A DNA stretch of 64,000 bases from Typhlomys cinereus. Lineage: Eukaryota; Chordata; Mammalia; Rodentia; Platacanthomyidae. The notes beneath the pieces were generated by a model. That model did not search any database, was not told the origin of the DNA, and saw only the letters and a program-made list of their open reading frames with translations. This document shows, in pieces, positions 11,560 through 22,176 of the stretch. Each line of letters begins with the position of its first letter. Position 1 is the stretch's first letter. The DNA is taken from NCBI GenBank assembly GCA_023101885.1, contig JALPQD010000640.1:475614-539613 (forward strand), read 5' to 3'. Made by a program: the position numbers and the translations under genes.

Positions 11560-13690
11560 CATGAAGATGAACAAAGCACTGTGCTAGAGGACTTAAAGTT
11601 ACAGAGAGGGACTTTTCCAGTTGCTCAACGCACCTGAGTTTTTCATGGGAGATATGTGTTCCCCACCCACCCTCATCTCAAGGAGATTTTATGTACCCTG
11701 TAACCCTCCCAAAGAATAAGAACCTGCGACTTAGAAGACACATCACCTAATGTATTCTGACCGTGACCTCGATTTTCCCTCAATGTGAAACTCAGAAGAA
11801 GCTGTAATGATCCTGATTCTATTGTCGATTTTTCTGCAAACATGTTATCAGAACTAATCCCCTGCATACTGGGACAGAATACAAGTGATTTTCTTGGGTC
11901 TCTGTCCTGCCAACTTGCCAGCAATAAAAGGAAATGTTTTTTCTTGTCTAAATATAAAAGCAACAAAAAAAAAACACCATTAAACTTATTCCTTCAATAG
12001 AGACACTGAAATCAACAAATCTAGGAGGCCGCACGACGTCCTTGTTTCAAGTGTTTTTCCCCTTCCCGAGGGGATGCTGTGGAGGAGGCTCAGCCTGCGT
12101 GTGCACACGGCCTACGCACGCTCACGCCTCCATCTTTCGCCCCTCTGGAGGCGTGGGCTGCATGTGTAATCACTGCAAATGGTGTATGAAATGAAAAAAA
12201 AGAATCCCACACCAGAAGCCCAGCCAAGGCTCTGTATTCGGGGCATTTATACTGGGGAGACTCAGAGGGGCTGGAAAGAGAGAGATGTCCCACCAGGGAC
12301 CTTGGATGATGCTTTCTAAAAATCTTCCTCCACCCTCTTCCCTGAATGTCGAACAAAATATTTGAACAGTAACAAAGATGCAAAAATGAATCCAATAAGT
12401 GTCCTTTAAGACGGATTCCAGGCATCTTGTGAGAAAGTATCTTTAAGTCCTTGAAGTGGGAAGAGTGGTCCGCACACAGTCTCCTAGTCCTACACTTGAC
12501 CTTGTGGTCTACCCCCATTTACGAGAAAGTACTACTGTCCATCATTTCTGAACATGCACTCTGGGCACATGCTATTATGTATTTATGATTTATAATCCAC
12601 TACTTAATCATAAGCTGGGATCTCAAGGCATTATGCATACTTGAAGCAAGGCTGTTTGCTCACAATAGGGAGTATAAATTCATCTTTTAAATAGTCTTCT
12701 TGAAAATTTCAAATATTTTGCCCACATTTAGGCAGCATAAGTGGCCAGGAGTCTTACGCCATTCACCCAGCACCTGTTTTGTGCTTGTTTATCTCCAGGA
12801 GCGGAATCATTCTCCAAGGGTGGGCTTGCTGTGAACAGGATAAAGATCGTGGAGCCAAGTCTACTGGGTGTGTAAGACATGAGCTACCATGGGACAGGTT
12901 CAACACAAAAATGACTTCTGGGTAAAGATTTTCAGGATCTGAGAGAGGTAAATTCACAAAGACAGGCAGGTGAGAAAGGTTTCAGGCACAGAGGAGAGAC
13001 TAGAATCACAAGAGCAGGCCTTATCAGTGGCTTTAGAGCAGTCTCACAGCAGGCGAGCCTGTCAGCTCCACTCTCTTCACCCTGCGTTCATGCTGTCATA
13101 TCTTGGGGAGACACCTAGGATTGGTATCTCTGGGTTGGAACGTCATGGCAGGTGAAGCCTCCAGCTGTCTTTTTGCATCTCTCCCAGCATCCCTTCACAT
13201 CCCGCTCATCACCCATAAAGGTCGGGCTGAAACGCTTAGTCACTTTGGAAGGCATGTGATGATGTCTCCGGGGGAAAAAGACTTTTGATTTCCTTCATCA
13301 GTGATGGCGTGGGGGACCTGGCAGCTGCTGCTTGCCCTGATGTAAGGCATCGGCGGCTGTTCAAGCCTTCAGCTGGCTTATTTACAGGCTTACAATCAGC
13401 TTCCCTGCTCTCCACCTCTGTCCTTTTCCAGGCATCTCACTTGAGCGCATTTCCAGATCGTGCCTAAACTTTTCCTTTTCTTAGCATTTGGTTTCGAGAA
13501 TGGACGACATTTGAATCATTTCTGAAGTCTAATCTGTCAGTTTCTTCTATGGACGATGCTTTCAGCACCATCATTGAAGAAACACTTTCTTTAGGCAGCC
13601 ACAGCACGTGTGACGTGTCTGCTCACTGTGACAAAATACTTGCTTCAAAGCAAGTTAAGAGATGATGGAGTTATTTCAGCTTGTTTCTTA
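11560..13690. other. Unassigned, possibly with old LINE-1 remnants at 13.1-13.6 kb
   Basis: No gene recognised. The segment near 13085-13150 ('agacacctaggattggtatctctggg') resembles antisense 3' parts of old LINE-1, but only weakly. An AT-rich, non-repetitive block is present at 12550-12760. Confidence 0.4.
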
Positions 13691-13695
13691 GTAGT

Positions 13696-13696
<1 letters not shown>

Positions 13697-13746
<50 letters not shown>

Positions 13747-13931
13747 CACAGGAGTCCTGAGGTGACATTGAGATTCACCTTGGATTGTTCTACCTCCTTT
13801 GTGCTTCGTTCAGGGGTTTCCCAGGCTCCACATTCCAGGGTCAGGAGTGAAGGCTGCCACCTTTTCTGCCTGGCATTTTGATGTGGTATCTGGTGATCTG
13901 AACTCAGGACCATGAGCCATCTTGCCAGCCC
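13697..13931 (-). mobile_element. Older B4-type SINE with long (TG)n
   Basis: On the minus strand it reads a head 'gggctggcaagatggctcatgg', a B box-like 'ctgagttcagatcac', then a body ending in 'ccaaggtgaatctcaatgtcacctc', and a pure (CA) run of about 24 units (13697-13744 on plus). It is the same group as the copies at 29064, 39232 and 43494, and is more diverged than the young family. Confidence 0.75.
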
Positions 13932-14289
13932 TCGGTTTGTGTCTAAGAGACGCAGTCAGTCCTGGCACAGGGGGTCATGGCGACTGGAGCAGGAGTGTCT
14001 CATTACAGCCGGAAGCACCCAGTGATGCACGCCAGCCTTCCGATCCCTGTCTTCTTCCCGTCCGTCTTGAGGTGCTCGCCCATGGAGATATACTTAGGGC
14101 GACCCTTCCTACCTCAGTCACCAATCTGGGAAAGGTTTCTCAGACATAATGCCCTCAATGAGAGTAGAACCTGTCCTGCTGAGAACATTCACACCACAGA
14201 GGCAAGCGCTTCCTCACGACCTCTTCTTATAAATGCATTTCTGGTTTTTGAATATGTTTAAGTTCATATTTCATGTCTGATGCAGGCAA

Positions 14290-14934
14290 AATAGCAATCT
14301 CATTCATTAGTGCAGACCTTCAGCTGCTTGACGTTTGTGGGAATGACTCTTCTTGACCCTGGATTGCTTTTTCTCCACTTCCAAATCAACAATACTGCAT
14401 GTGTGTGCTGCTTCTAACCTATTGCATAAGCATCTCTATAGTAAATCAAGAAATAGAAAAGTATTAATTTTCCAGTTTTTAAGTTGTTTTGATTTCTGCC
14501 AGTCATTTTCCAATTCAATAAAAAAGGTCATCCGAGGCTTTCACTGGCTTGCTTTGTATGGTTCCAGGCAAATTGGCACTCAATAATGCTGAGTTTCTTG
14601 AATCTTGCAAATAAATGAATGGCTATCTACTAATTTAGCTCTTTAATTTTTCTTGGCAATGCTTGTTTTTGTTTAATGTACAGATTTTTTTTCATTTATT
14701 TAGCCAAATTTATCCTCATCTCATTTGTTCCCATTCTTATCAATGGCACTACTTTATTTTTAGCTTCCACCTATTTGTAAGAAATATATGGAACACCCGA
14801 AATATGTGATCTACCTTAAGCAACCTGTTAAACTTTGGTTTTAGTAGCTTTCTTTTTTTAATTATTATTTATTCAATTGTGTGTGCGTGCATGCGTACGT
14901 GTGTGTGTGCATGTGTGTGTGTGTGTGCGCGCGC

Positions 14935-14979
<45 letters not shown>

Positions 14980-15770
14980 GAACCACGGGCGAATTCGGGA
15001 ACCACCATGGACGCCTCCACTTCCTCTTTTTTTACTCTGCCCGGGATTCACAGGCTCTGCCCTACCAGGACCAGAAACGCAGGCCGCCCCCGTTTCTGCC
15101 TGGCTATACGTGGGGTCTAGGATCCGAATTCAGGACCTTCCGCCTGCAAGGCAGAGGCTTAACCCCTGAGCCACCTCTCCAGCCCCTGGTTTTAGTAGCT
15201 TTCTAAAAATGGGTTCATTTAGATTTTCTATAGAAATAAATGGTCATGTCATTAGTGAATTGTAATAGTTTTACTTCTGACTTCAGGATATAGCTCTTTA
15301 TTTTTATATTTTGCCTGACTACAGTACAAAGCTATATAGAAGACCCTAGGGCACTTTTGTTCCAAGTCTCTGAACTGAACTTTTTGCAGCTTTTTACTGC
15401 AGACATGCAGCTAGCTATAGTTCTTCACGTGTAACCTTAAACAGGTGGGGGTTTCTTTCTGTCCTAGTATGGACATTTTCTACAAAGAGGTTGTTTATTT
15501 TGCTTAATTCATACTGTATGCTTACACCATCTACATTGGCAAAAAAAATGGCAAAAAAAAGTATTATATATTATGCTGTTTAGGGGGTGGAACTTAGCAT
15601 GTCATCAATTAGATGGAGTTGATTGACAATGTTGTTTAAATCTTCTGTATCTTTTCTGAGTTCTGTCAGTTTTATCATGTATTGAGTGATAAATTATAGG
15701 CTCCTGATATGATGGTTGATTTATCTTTTTCTCCTGCTTTTCAAGAAGTTATTTTTTTCTGACTACCTGC
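14290..15770 (-). mobile_element. Antisense LINE-1 ORF2-region fragment, interrupted by a SINE
   Basis: On the plus strand this is T-rich sequence. It follows the order of antisense mammalian LINE-1 ORF2: 'aatgtacagatttttttt...', 'ttagattttctatagaaataaatggtcatgtcatt', and 'ttgattgacaatgttgtttaaatcttctgtatc'. It is highly decayed with no surviving reading frame. The SINE at 14854-15186 splits it cleanly. Boundaries are approximate. Confidence 0.65.
14854..15186 (-). mobile_element. Young tRNA-headed SINE, copy 2 (best preserved)
   Basis: The minus strand starts with 'ggggctggagaggtggctca', which includes the A box. The B box region is 'ctgagttcggatcc'-like. A body, a (CA)n tract with CG steps and a tail containing AATAAA follow. 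It is flanked by a perfect 18 bp target duplication, tggttttagtagctttct, at 14836-14853 and 15187-15204. Exact duplications indicate a recent LINE-1-mobilised insertion into the LINE-1 fragment. Confidence 0.9.
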
Positions 15771-17300
15771 ATGCAAGCGGAGTTTGGTCGGCAGGCAGTC
15801 TGGGTCTGACTTTGTTGGTGCCTCGCCTTCTTTGCATTGCTAGGCATGTTTTTGAACTTGGCTCTGAGGCACAGTCGGGCTGATCCTTTGGCTCCTGCTC
15901 TAAAGATTTGCTAGGCAGGACCAGAGTGGTGCTCAGCCCAGGGATAATTCCCCTTGTCTCGGGCAATGCCACACTGAACACTCTGCCCAGTTTCCTGAAA
16001 TTCTTGTGGTATCCCACATGCCATTTCGGCCATCTGAGCACTGAACTTTAGTCTCACTTCTGCTAAGAAATTCTGGACATTCATGGTTTCTCAGTTATGT
16101 TTAACCAGAACAGAGCTAAATGTTTAAGTCCTGTATTCAGGACCTGGGGAATTCTTTTCTCTTGCTCTGTCCTCTGCCCTCTGCCCTTTGCCCTCTGCCT
16201 TTGCCTTCTTTGGTAAGACCAACTCTGGGATCCATGCTGTCTTGGACCCTGGTTACCCCTCTGCCTGTCTAGTTCCCTCACTCGGAGCCACAAGTCGGGA
16301 ACTGTGTGAACATGTTGCGGGCGGAGCTGCCTTCCGTTCCTGCCTGTCCACAAATCTCACGCATGTGTCTTGGTAGCCACCATTCCCTAAGTTTAATTCT
16401 TTCAAAAGACATGTTATTTGTTGTCCCCCGACGGAGCCACACTGCTAGAAGCAGCGGTGGAGACCGGCTCAAGCGCGCGCGAACATGCTACTCCCTCGCT
16501 CCTCAAAGCGTCTGCCCTTGACCTTGAATGGAGAGTCTGCCCTGGACTTGCATCTCTCTAAGCTGTGGATCACTGGCAAGCTACCAAGATCTCTGTATAC
16601 CTTTTTGAGCTGTATTCTTATCTTGTAAACGTTGAAGGAAATTAGGCAATGATATCTTTAAATTTACTTATTTTGTTGCATTAAGTCCAGAAACGTGGCA
16701 AGAAAGAAGATAATCTCATAGAGTGTCCCTGACTTCTCTCATAAACCTACCCACCAGCAGGGATATGCAGATACAGCAAAGAATTAATTAATGCTGTGCA
16801 ATTAATGTTGTGCTTTAATGCTATGCTATTAATGCCGTGCTATTAAATATCAGTAGGCACCTCTCCATTTCTATGTAAAGCCTAATACAAAGATGAGCTC
16901 TTAAATTGCCTTTCCTAGCCCAGTGGTTCACCTGCCAGACCCCTGGGTCCCTACGTCTGACTTAAAGCTGTGGTGTGAACTTGGAGCTTTATTCTCTCCA
17001 ACAGACTCTGTGTTCTCAGGAATGTATTGTGGATGAAACCGCAGAAGGAAATGGGACGAGCGTCAGAGGGCGCGAGTATTTCAGTGTTCAGTAAGTGTTA
17101 TTCCACTTGTAAAGCTGCCCCGACATCAGGACACAGAAAGGAAACTTCCCCAGCTTTCGTTCTCACTAGTAGTAATAGATTGACCCCAGAGCCTCATGCA
17201 CGCAAATGCGTGTCCACTCTGGCTCCGCTTACTATGACAATAGGATGCATGACCACTTCTCTGCTTTCCTGAAGGAGAAAAAGACTTGCTCTGTGCAGAT
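15771..17300. other. Unassigned intergenic stretch
   Basis: No gene or clear repeat. A short imperfect (CTCTGCC)n patch lies at about 16167-16205. A small AT-rich tandem patch near 16785-16850 repeats 'taatgctgtgc'-like units about four times. Confidence 0.55.
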
Positions 17301-17710
17301 TGTCACAGCTAGGCACAGGTGCCAATTTGATGGTTGAGGATTCGAATTCTGGGCACATTTATAGAGAATAAGTAGTGGAGTTAAGCCCAGAGCAAACCTG
17401 CAGGAGATTGTCTAGCTGATGGGGAAGGTCCAGCCCATGGTGGGTGGGACCAGGCCCTGGGCAGGTGAATAAAATACAGAAAATTGATTGAGGAAGTTGG
17501 CATTCTTGTGTACACTTGGCCAGACATGCTGGCAAGTAAGGAGCTGTTATGTGGAGATGGTGTGGCCAGTTCCCTCGGCCTTTTGGTTCTGGTTCATGTT
17601 CTTCTGCCAACTGGATGAAGAACTATAATCAGACTACGGTAAGAGAATAAACCCCTTGTTCCCTTAAGCTGTTTGATGGTGATATTTAATCAGCAACCAT
17701 GCAGAACAAT
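17301..17710 (+). mobile_element. 5' LTR of a near-complete MaLR/ERVL-like provirus
   Basis: Begins TGTCACAGCTAGGCACAG and carries the family middle block 'cagcccatggtgggtggg', followed by AATAAA and 'ccccttgttcccttaa'. It ends with 'cagcaaccatgcagaaca'. It is paired with the LTR at 19271-19669 in the same orientation, with internal sequence between them. Confidence 0.85.
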
Positions 17711-17716
17711 AGACTT

Positions 17717-17733
17717 TGGTACCAAAAGTGGGG
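17717..17733 (+). promoter_or_regulatory. Primer-binding site, tRNA-Leu type
   Basis: The 17 bases tggtaccaaaagtgggg sit a few bases downstream of the LTR end. The counterpart on the minus strand at 34677-34694 reads ggtaccagagaagtggg. The match to tRNA-Leu is from memory of ERVL/MaLR elements. Confidence 0.65.
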
Positions 17734-18301
17734 TGTTGTTAACAAATCTGGCTATTTGGACTTTGTGGATTTTGAACAGCTTTTTTGGAGGAATATGGCA
17801 ATGTTTGAAAGCATTGTGAGTATGTGCTCTAAAAACCATTCCGTTTGTGAACCATTTGGAAAATAGGGTGCTGAGTGGATCACGGATTATTTGGGCCCAT
17901 TTTGTGATGAAGGGACAAGGACTATGGTGGAGTTGAATTTGAAGATGATGGACTGGTTTGCTTGACAGAGGAGAGCTGTGATGATGACTGTGAAGCGTTG
18001 AATGTGGAAAGGCTGGTAGCAGAACAGCTGTCATTGTGGGAAACGAGCCTCTGTGAAGGAACGCCTCGCACCGGCCCTGGAACACGGGAGACATGAACAC
18101 ACCATACGGCGCTTCTGTGGTTTAAAACCTGGATTCTTTCAGGGGCCAAAAGGCCAAGCTGAGGCTGTGTTTTGCTCTTCAGAAGTTTGGTGCCTAAGAA
18201 AGGGCTTCCGGAGCAGCATGCGAACGTCGTCACAGCTGTGGTTCGAGCTCTGTTTCAACCTCGGTGCAGAGTTGGCCAGCACTACCGGGAGGTACTGGTT
18301 T

Positions 18302-18380
18302 GGGAGCACATCTGGACGCTGGCTGGGAGCACATCTGGACGCTGGCTGGGAGCACATCTGGACACTGGCTGGGAGCACAG
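18302..18380. repeat. Minisatellite, 23 bp unit, about 3.4 copies
   Basis: Units starting 'gggagcacatctgga' occur at 18302, 18325 and 18348, with a partial one at 18371. The homologous provirus at the window start does not have this expansion ('actggttttggtgcataatta..ggggttcat' only), so it arose within this copy. Confidence 0.9.
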
Positions 18381-18724
18381 TTAAGGGGTTCATGGGTGGC
18401 AGCAGAAGTTTGACACCAAGTGGCAGATGTGGAGTTTCTGCAAAGGAAGGTGAAGCTTTCGGTGGCAGAAGTGGACCCAGAGTGCATCGGAGCAGCCACC
18501 CCGGGATGCATGCTGAGGATGGTTGCAAGTGGAAATGCAACTTGCTTGTACAACTTTGAGCTGCAAAGAGGGACTGGAATTACCTAGAATATTTGAGCCT
18601 TTGTGACTCTGGGATGAGCAACAGAAGATGGACATTGAAGTATAGGATGCAATATTTAATTTGCTGGACTTGATGCTACTTTGATATTTTTTATTGCATC
18701 AGATACTTCCGTTTTAATGTTTTT

Positions 18725-19027
18725 TTAAATTATTTATTATTTATTTAATTGTGCATGTATGTGTATGTGCGCGTGTGTGTATGTATGTATGTGTGTGTGT
18801 TTAGAACCACGGACAAATTCGGGAACCACCATGGACGCCTCCACCTCCTCCTTGTTCACTTTGCCCTGGGATTCACAGGCTCCGCCTACCAGATCAGAAA
18901 TGCAGGACCAGAAATGCAGGCCGCCCCCGCTTCCGCCTGGCGTCTATACGTGGGTCTAGGCTCTGAACTCGGGACCTTCTGCCTGCAAGGCAGAGGCTTA
19001 ACCCCTGAGCCACCTCTCCAGCCCCCT
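18725..19027 (-). mobile_element. Young tRNA-headed SINE, copy 3
   Basis: The same minus-strand order as copies 1 and 2: 'ggggctggagaggtggctca' head, B box-like region, body, short CA-rich part, and a tail with AATAAA repeats. The perfect 14 bp target duplication gttttaatgttttt lies at 18711-18724 and 19028-19041. It is inserted in the provirus internal region. Its CA tract is shorter and mixed with GTAT units. Confidence 0.88.
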
Positions 19028-19270
19028 GTTTTAATGTTTTTATATGTGCTAAAGTGTTTAACATATTGACTTGATAAAATCTTAGGGTTAAGATTTTAAA
19101 ATGTCGGTACTGATCTTTTAGTGACATAATATTTTAAAATTGCTCTAGAGAAGTTTTTAGAGTTTTGGAATCTAATTAAATGTATATAAATTTAACATTT
19201 GTAGGGACAAGGATTGAATGTTACAATTTAAAAGTCATATGTTCTTGTGTCAATTTGACAAGGGGTGGCA

Positions 19271-19669
19271 TGTCATAGAAGGCCCAGGTGTCACCTTGGT
19301 GGTTGAAGGTTTGAGCTCTGGGCACATTTGTGGATAACTAGTAGTTGAGTTAAGCTCAGAGCAAACCTGCAGAAGATTGTCTAGTTGATGGAGAAACTAT
19401 AGTGGGTGGGACTAGGCCCCTGGACAGGTGAATAAAAGACAGGAAACTGGTTGAGGAAGTTGGGCTCCTTTGGTACATTTGACCAGACATGCTGGTCTGG
19501 CAAGTAAGGATTGTCCCTGTCTCAGTTGTTATGTGGATATTCTTTGGCCAGTTCCCACGGCTCTTTGGTGATGGTGCATGCAACCGGACCATCATAAGAG
19601 AATAAACCCCTTGTTCCCTTAAGTGTTTGATGGTGATTTTTATAAGCAACATAAAGATGAACTGCAATA
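19271..19669 (+). mobile_element. 3' LTR of the MaLR/ERVL-like provirus
   Basis: Begins TGTCATAGAAGG and keeps the family landmarks through 'agaataaaccccttgttccc' to 'gatgaactgcaata'. The possible 5 bp host duplication (cagat / gggat) is too diverged to be convincing. Confidence 0.8.
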
Positions 19670-19800
19670 GGGATCAAGATGGCAGATGACTAGACCCCCT
19701 TCAACTATTGGAGTCTTCCTTTCACCCAGGAGTGAATTTGATTTCCCCATAAAACTACCACCATGCACCTCAGAAATTTTTATCTTTTAATTATCATGTG

Positions 19801-19930
19801 GGTTGGTGAGACAGCTCAGTGGGTAAGGTTCCTGCTTGCAAATTTGTTGACCCGTGGTCAATCCTTGGAATCCCATATGGTTTCTCTCTTCTTCTCTCTC
19901 TGCAATAAATAAATAAATATTTTAAAAATC
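19801..19930 (+). mobile_element. Short tRNA-derived SINE
   Basis: A box-like 'agacagctcagtgggtaag' and a B box-like region are followed by a pyrimidine block 'tctctcttcttctctctctg' and a tail 'caataaataaataaatatttt'. The structure resembles ID/DIP-type rodent SINEs: tRNA head, short CT-rich body, AATAAA tail. Confidence 0.6.
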
Positions 19931-20599
19931 TTCACTCTATTCCAGGCCTTGGGTGCGAACAATAATCATGTTATCATCACCCTTGTTTTACCAAGATTGT
20001 TCCTACAATGTGGAAGAAACAGTGTTTGATGGGCAGAAAGTCCAATGTTGGTTTTCATTTGTTCTTCATAAATTCACCTTGGAATGTTAATAGCAGGAGC
20101 ACCCCATTTAATCTTCATCTCCCAGAATCTCCAATATTTAGGGGCTTGTTTTCAGACCCCATATTTCACCAAACGTTGAGCTGTGCTTGTTCACATCTGC
20201 TGCCGAGATGAATCAATGATGCCTTGGCTGGGGGAGTGGCCTTCAATGAACACAACTCTCCTTTCCTAGCTACTTAGAGTCACATAGGAAGTGGCCCTCT
20301 GTGGTACAGTTACAGGTGTCTGGCGAGAGTGAGAAGCAGAAATAATTTAGAAATTAGGTGCAATCACATAGGTATTGCTTCCTGATGACATATAGTGGCA
20401 TATACTTAAAATGTAGTTTGATGAAGTCTGAGCATTAAAAATGTCCGTGATGTCACACCCCACATATGTGCACAATATTCCAAGCTATAGAATCTTTGTT
20501 GTAGACATAACGCTCCCAACAGTAACCCCATAACCATTTATTTGTCTTATTTTTATCGAAGTAGTTTAGTTTTCTCTGTATTTGCTTTTTTGTCTTTTT

Positions 20600-20775
20600 T
20601 TTGAGGGAGAGAAAGGCAGAGAGAAAGATAAAGAGAGAGTAAGTCTTACTATGCAGTCCAGTCTCAACTAAAACGCAGCACATGGCCCAGCCCGGACTCC
20701 AGGTTGTGGTAATCCCTCTCCTCAGCCTCCAAGCATATGTGGATTATGGGTATCAGCTGCCATGTCTTGCTGGTT
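20600..20775 (-). mobile_element. B1-like (7SL-derived) SINE, minus strand
   Basis: The plus strand reads the typical B1 antisense order: 'gtcttactatgcagtcca', 'cggactccaggttgtgg', 'cctctcctcagcctccaagcatatg', and 'tatcagctgccatg'. It is strongly diverged. Confidence 0.65.
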
Positions 20776-20966
20776 TTCACATGGTTCGGTTGAAATCACC
20801 CCTTGTGCATTCTTCTATAAGATTTGCCCACGGCACATGTGCAACTGGTTCACACTTCAATTTTCCTTTGCCTCTTTTATGGACCTACTGTTATTACCCG
20901 TCCCTTCTTTCAGTTGACACATGAGAGGTGCTTTTTTATCCTTCCAGTTTTTGGTAGCAATGTGAT

Positions 20967-21383
20967 TGTCATGATTAGACACAGGTGTCAACTTGACAGT
21001 TGAGTATTTGAACTGTGGGCACATTGCAGAGAATTAGTTGAGTTAAGCTCAGGGTGAACCTACAGGAGACTGCCTAGCTGATGGGAAGGTCCAGCCCATG
21101 GTGGGTGGGATTAGGCCCTGGAATAAATCACAGAGAGTGGTTGAGAGAGTCGGCATCTTTGTGTTCACTTGGCCATACATGCTGGTCTGGCAAATAAGGA
21201 TCGTCCTCTCCCAGCCATTATGTAGAGATGATATGGCCAGTTCCCTCAGCCTTAGTGTTAGTGCATGCTCTCCCGTCAAGCTGGACTACAGACTTACTGG
21301 ACGGTCAGTCAGAAAATAAACCCCTTGTTCCCTTCAGCCGTCTGAGGGTCATTTATCAGCAACCATGCAGGAGAACAGCAGCA
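20967..21383 (+). mobile_element. Solo LTR, MaLR/ERVL-like family
   Basis: Begins TGTCATGATTAGACACAG, carries 'cagcccatggtgggtggg' and 'aataaaccccttgttccctt', and ends 'gagaacagcagca'. It is flanked by gtgat (20962-20966) and gtgag (21384-21388), a 5 bp duplication with one mismatch, which supports solo-LTR formation by recombination. Confidence 0.82.
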
Positions 21384-22138
21384 GTGAGTCTATGTACAAA
21401 TATCCTTGTTGACATTTGTTTTTATTTTTTTTCAAAGAAAATGAATTAGAATGGAATTTTCTGATCCTTCTCTTTATATTATGTGTGAATATCTCTCATT
21501 TCCCATTTGAGCCTGGCTCACTGCCCCATTCCCTGTCAAGTAGTGCAACTGGAAATTTGGGGTGCGTGAGCCCAGGGTTGAAACTCTTAGACACAGAGGA
21601 TTCTAGAACTCTTAGAATACTCCGTGTCTCTGTAACTATGAGCTAGCAGAGGTGGGAGCCAGAACATCAGCTAGGGCTGTGCCTGGGTCTGTCCTCAGGG
21701 AGAGTTTGACTTCCTCACAGCCTGCAGCTGGATTCTGAATGCAGTGCCTGAGCCCACTCGGCCATCCTGACAGGGTGCACCTCTGGATTCCAGTGAGCTC
21801 TGCGGAACAGCAAGGCAGACAGGTGCGATGATAAAATGGTTTTCTCAGAAGCCAAGCAGCAGGACTGTTGCACAATTTTACTTAGGATGAAGGACACGGT
21901 CACTACAGTGTGAGTGTGAAAATCTAATCCCAAGACAATCAATGTGTTAGGAAGTGGATCTTTCAGGAATGCCATGAGGTCATGAGGACACAGATGTCGT
22001 GGGAGATCTAACATACCTACGTTAGTTAGTCTTCCTGTCACTAAGTCAAAGTACCTGCAATGTGATTTGAGGAATATTTATGTGGATTTATGGCAGGGAA
22101 GACATGGTATCTCGCCATCACATTGCTTGTCCATGGTC

Positions 22139-22176
<38 letters not shown>

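Larger units (their letters stand above)
17711..19270 (+). mobile_element. Internal region of the MaLR/ERVL-like provirus
   Basis: Immediately after the 5' LTR, at 17717-17733, lies tggtaccaaaagtgggg. It resembles the complement of a tRNA-Leu 3' end, the priming site that gives ERVL its name. At the other end a purine-rich 'gacaaggggtggca' precedes the 3' LTR. About 1.25 kb remains after removing the SINE insertion. There is no gag or pol frame, as expected for a non-autonomous MaLR-like element. A 23 bp minisatellite has arisen inside. Confidence 0.8.

Noticed and set aside
504..19027. tRNA genes at the SINE heads
   Set aside because: A and B boxes are present, but no cloverleaf with acceptor stem is apparent and the heads continue into SINE bodies; these are tRNA-derived SINEs.
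17301..19669. Functional retroviral gag/pol in the provirus
   Set aside because: No coherent reading frame in the internal region; consistent with a non-autonomous element.
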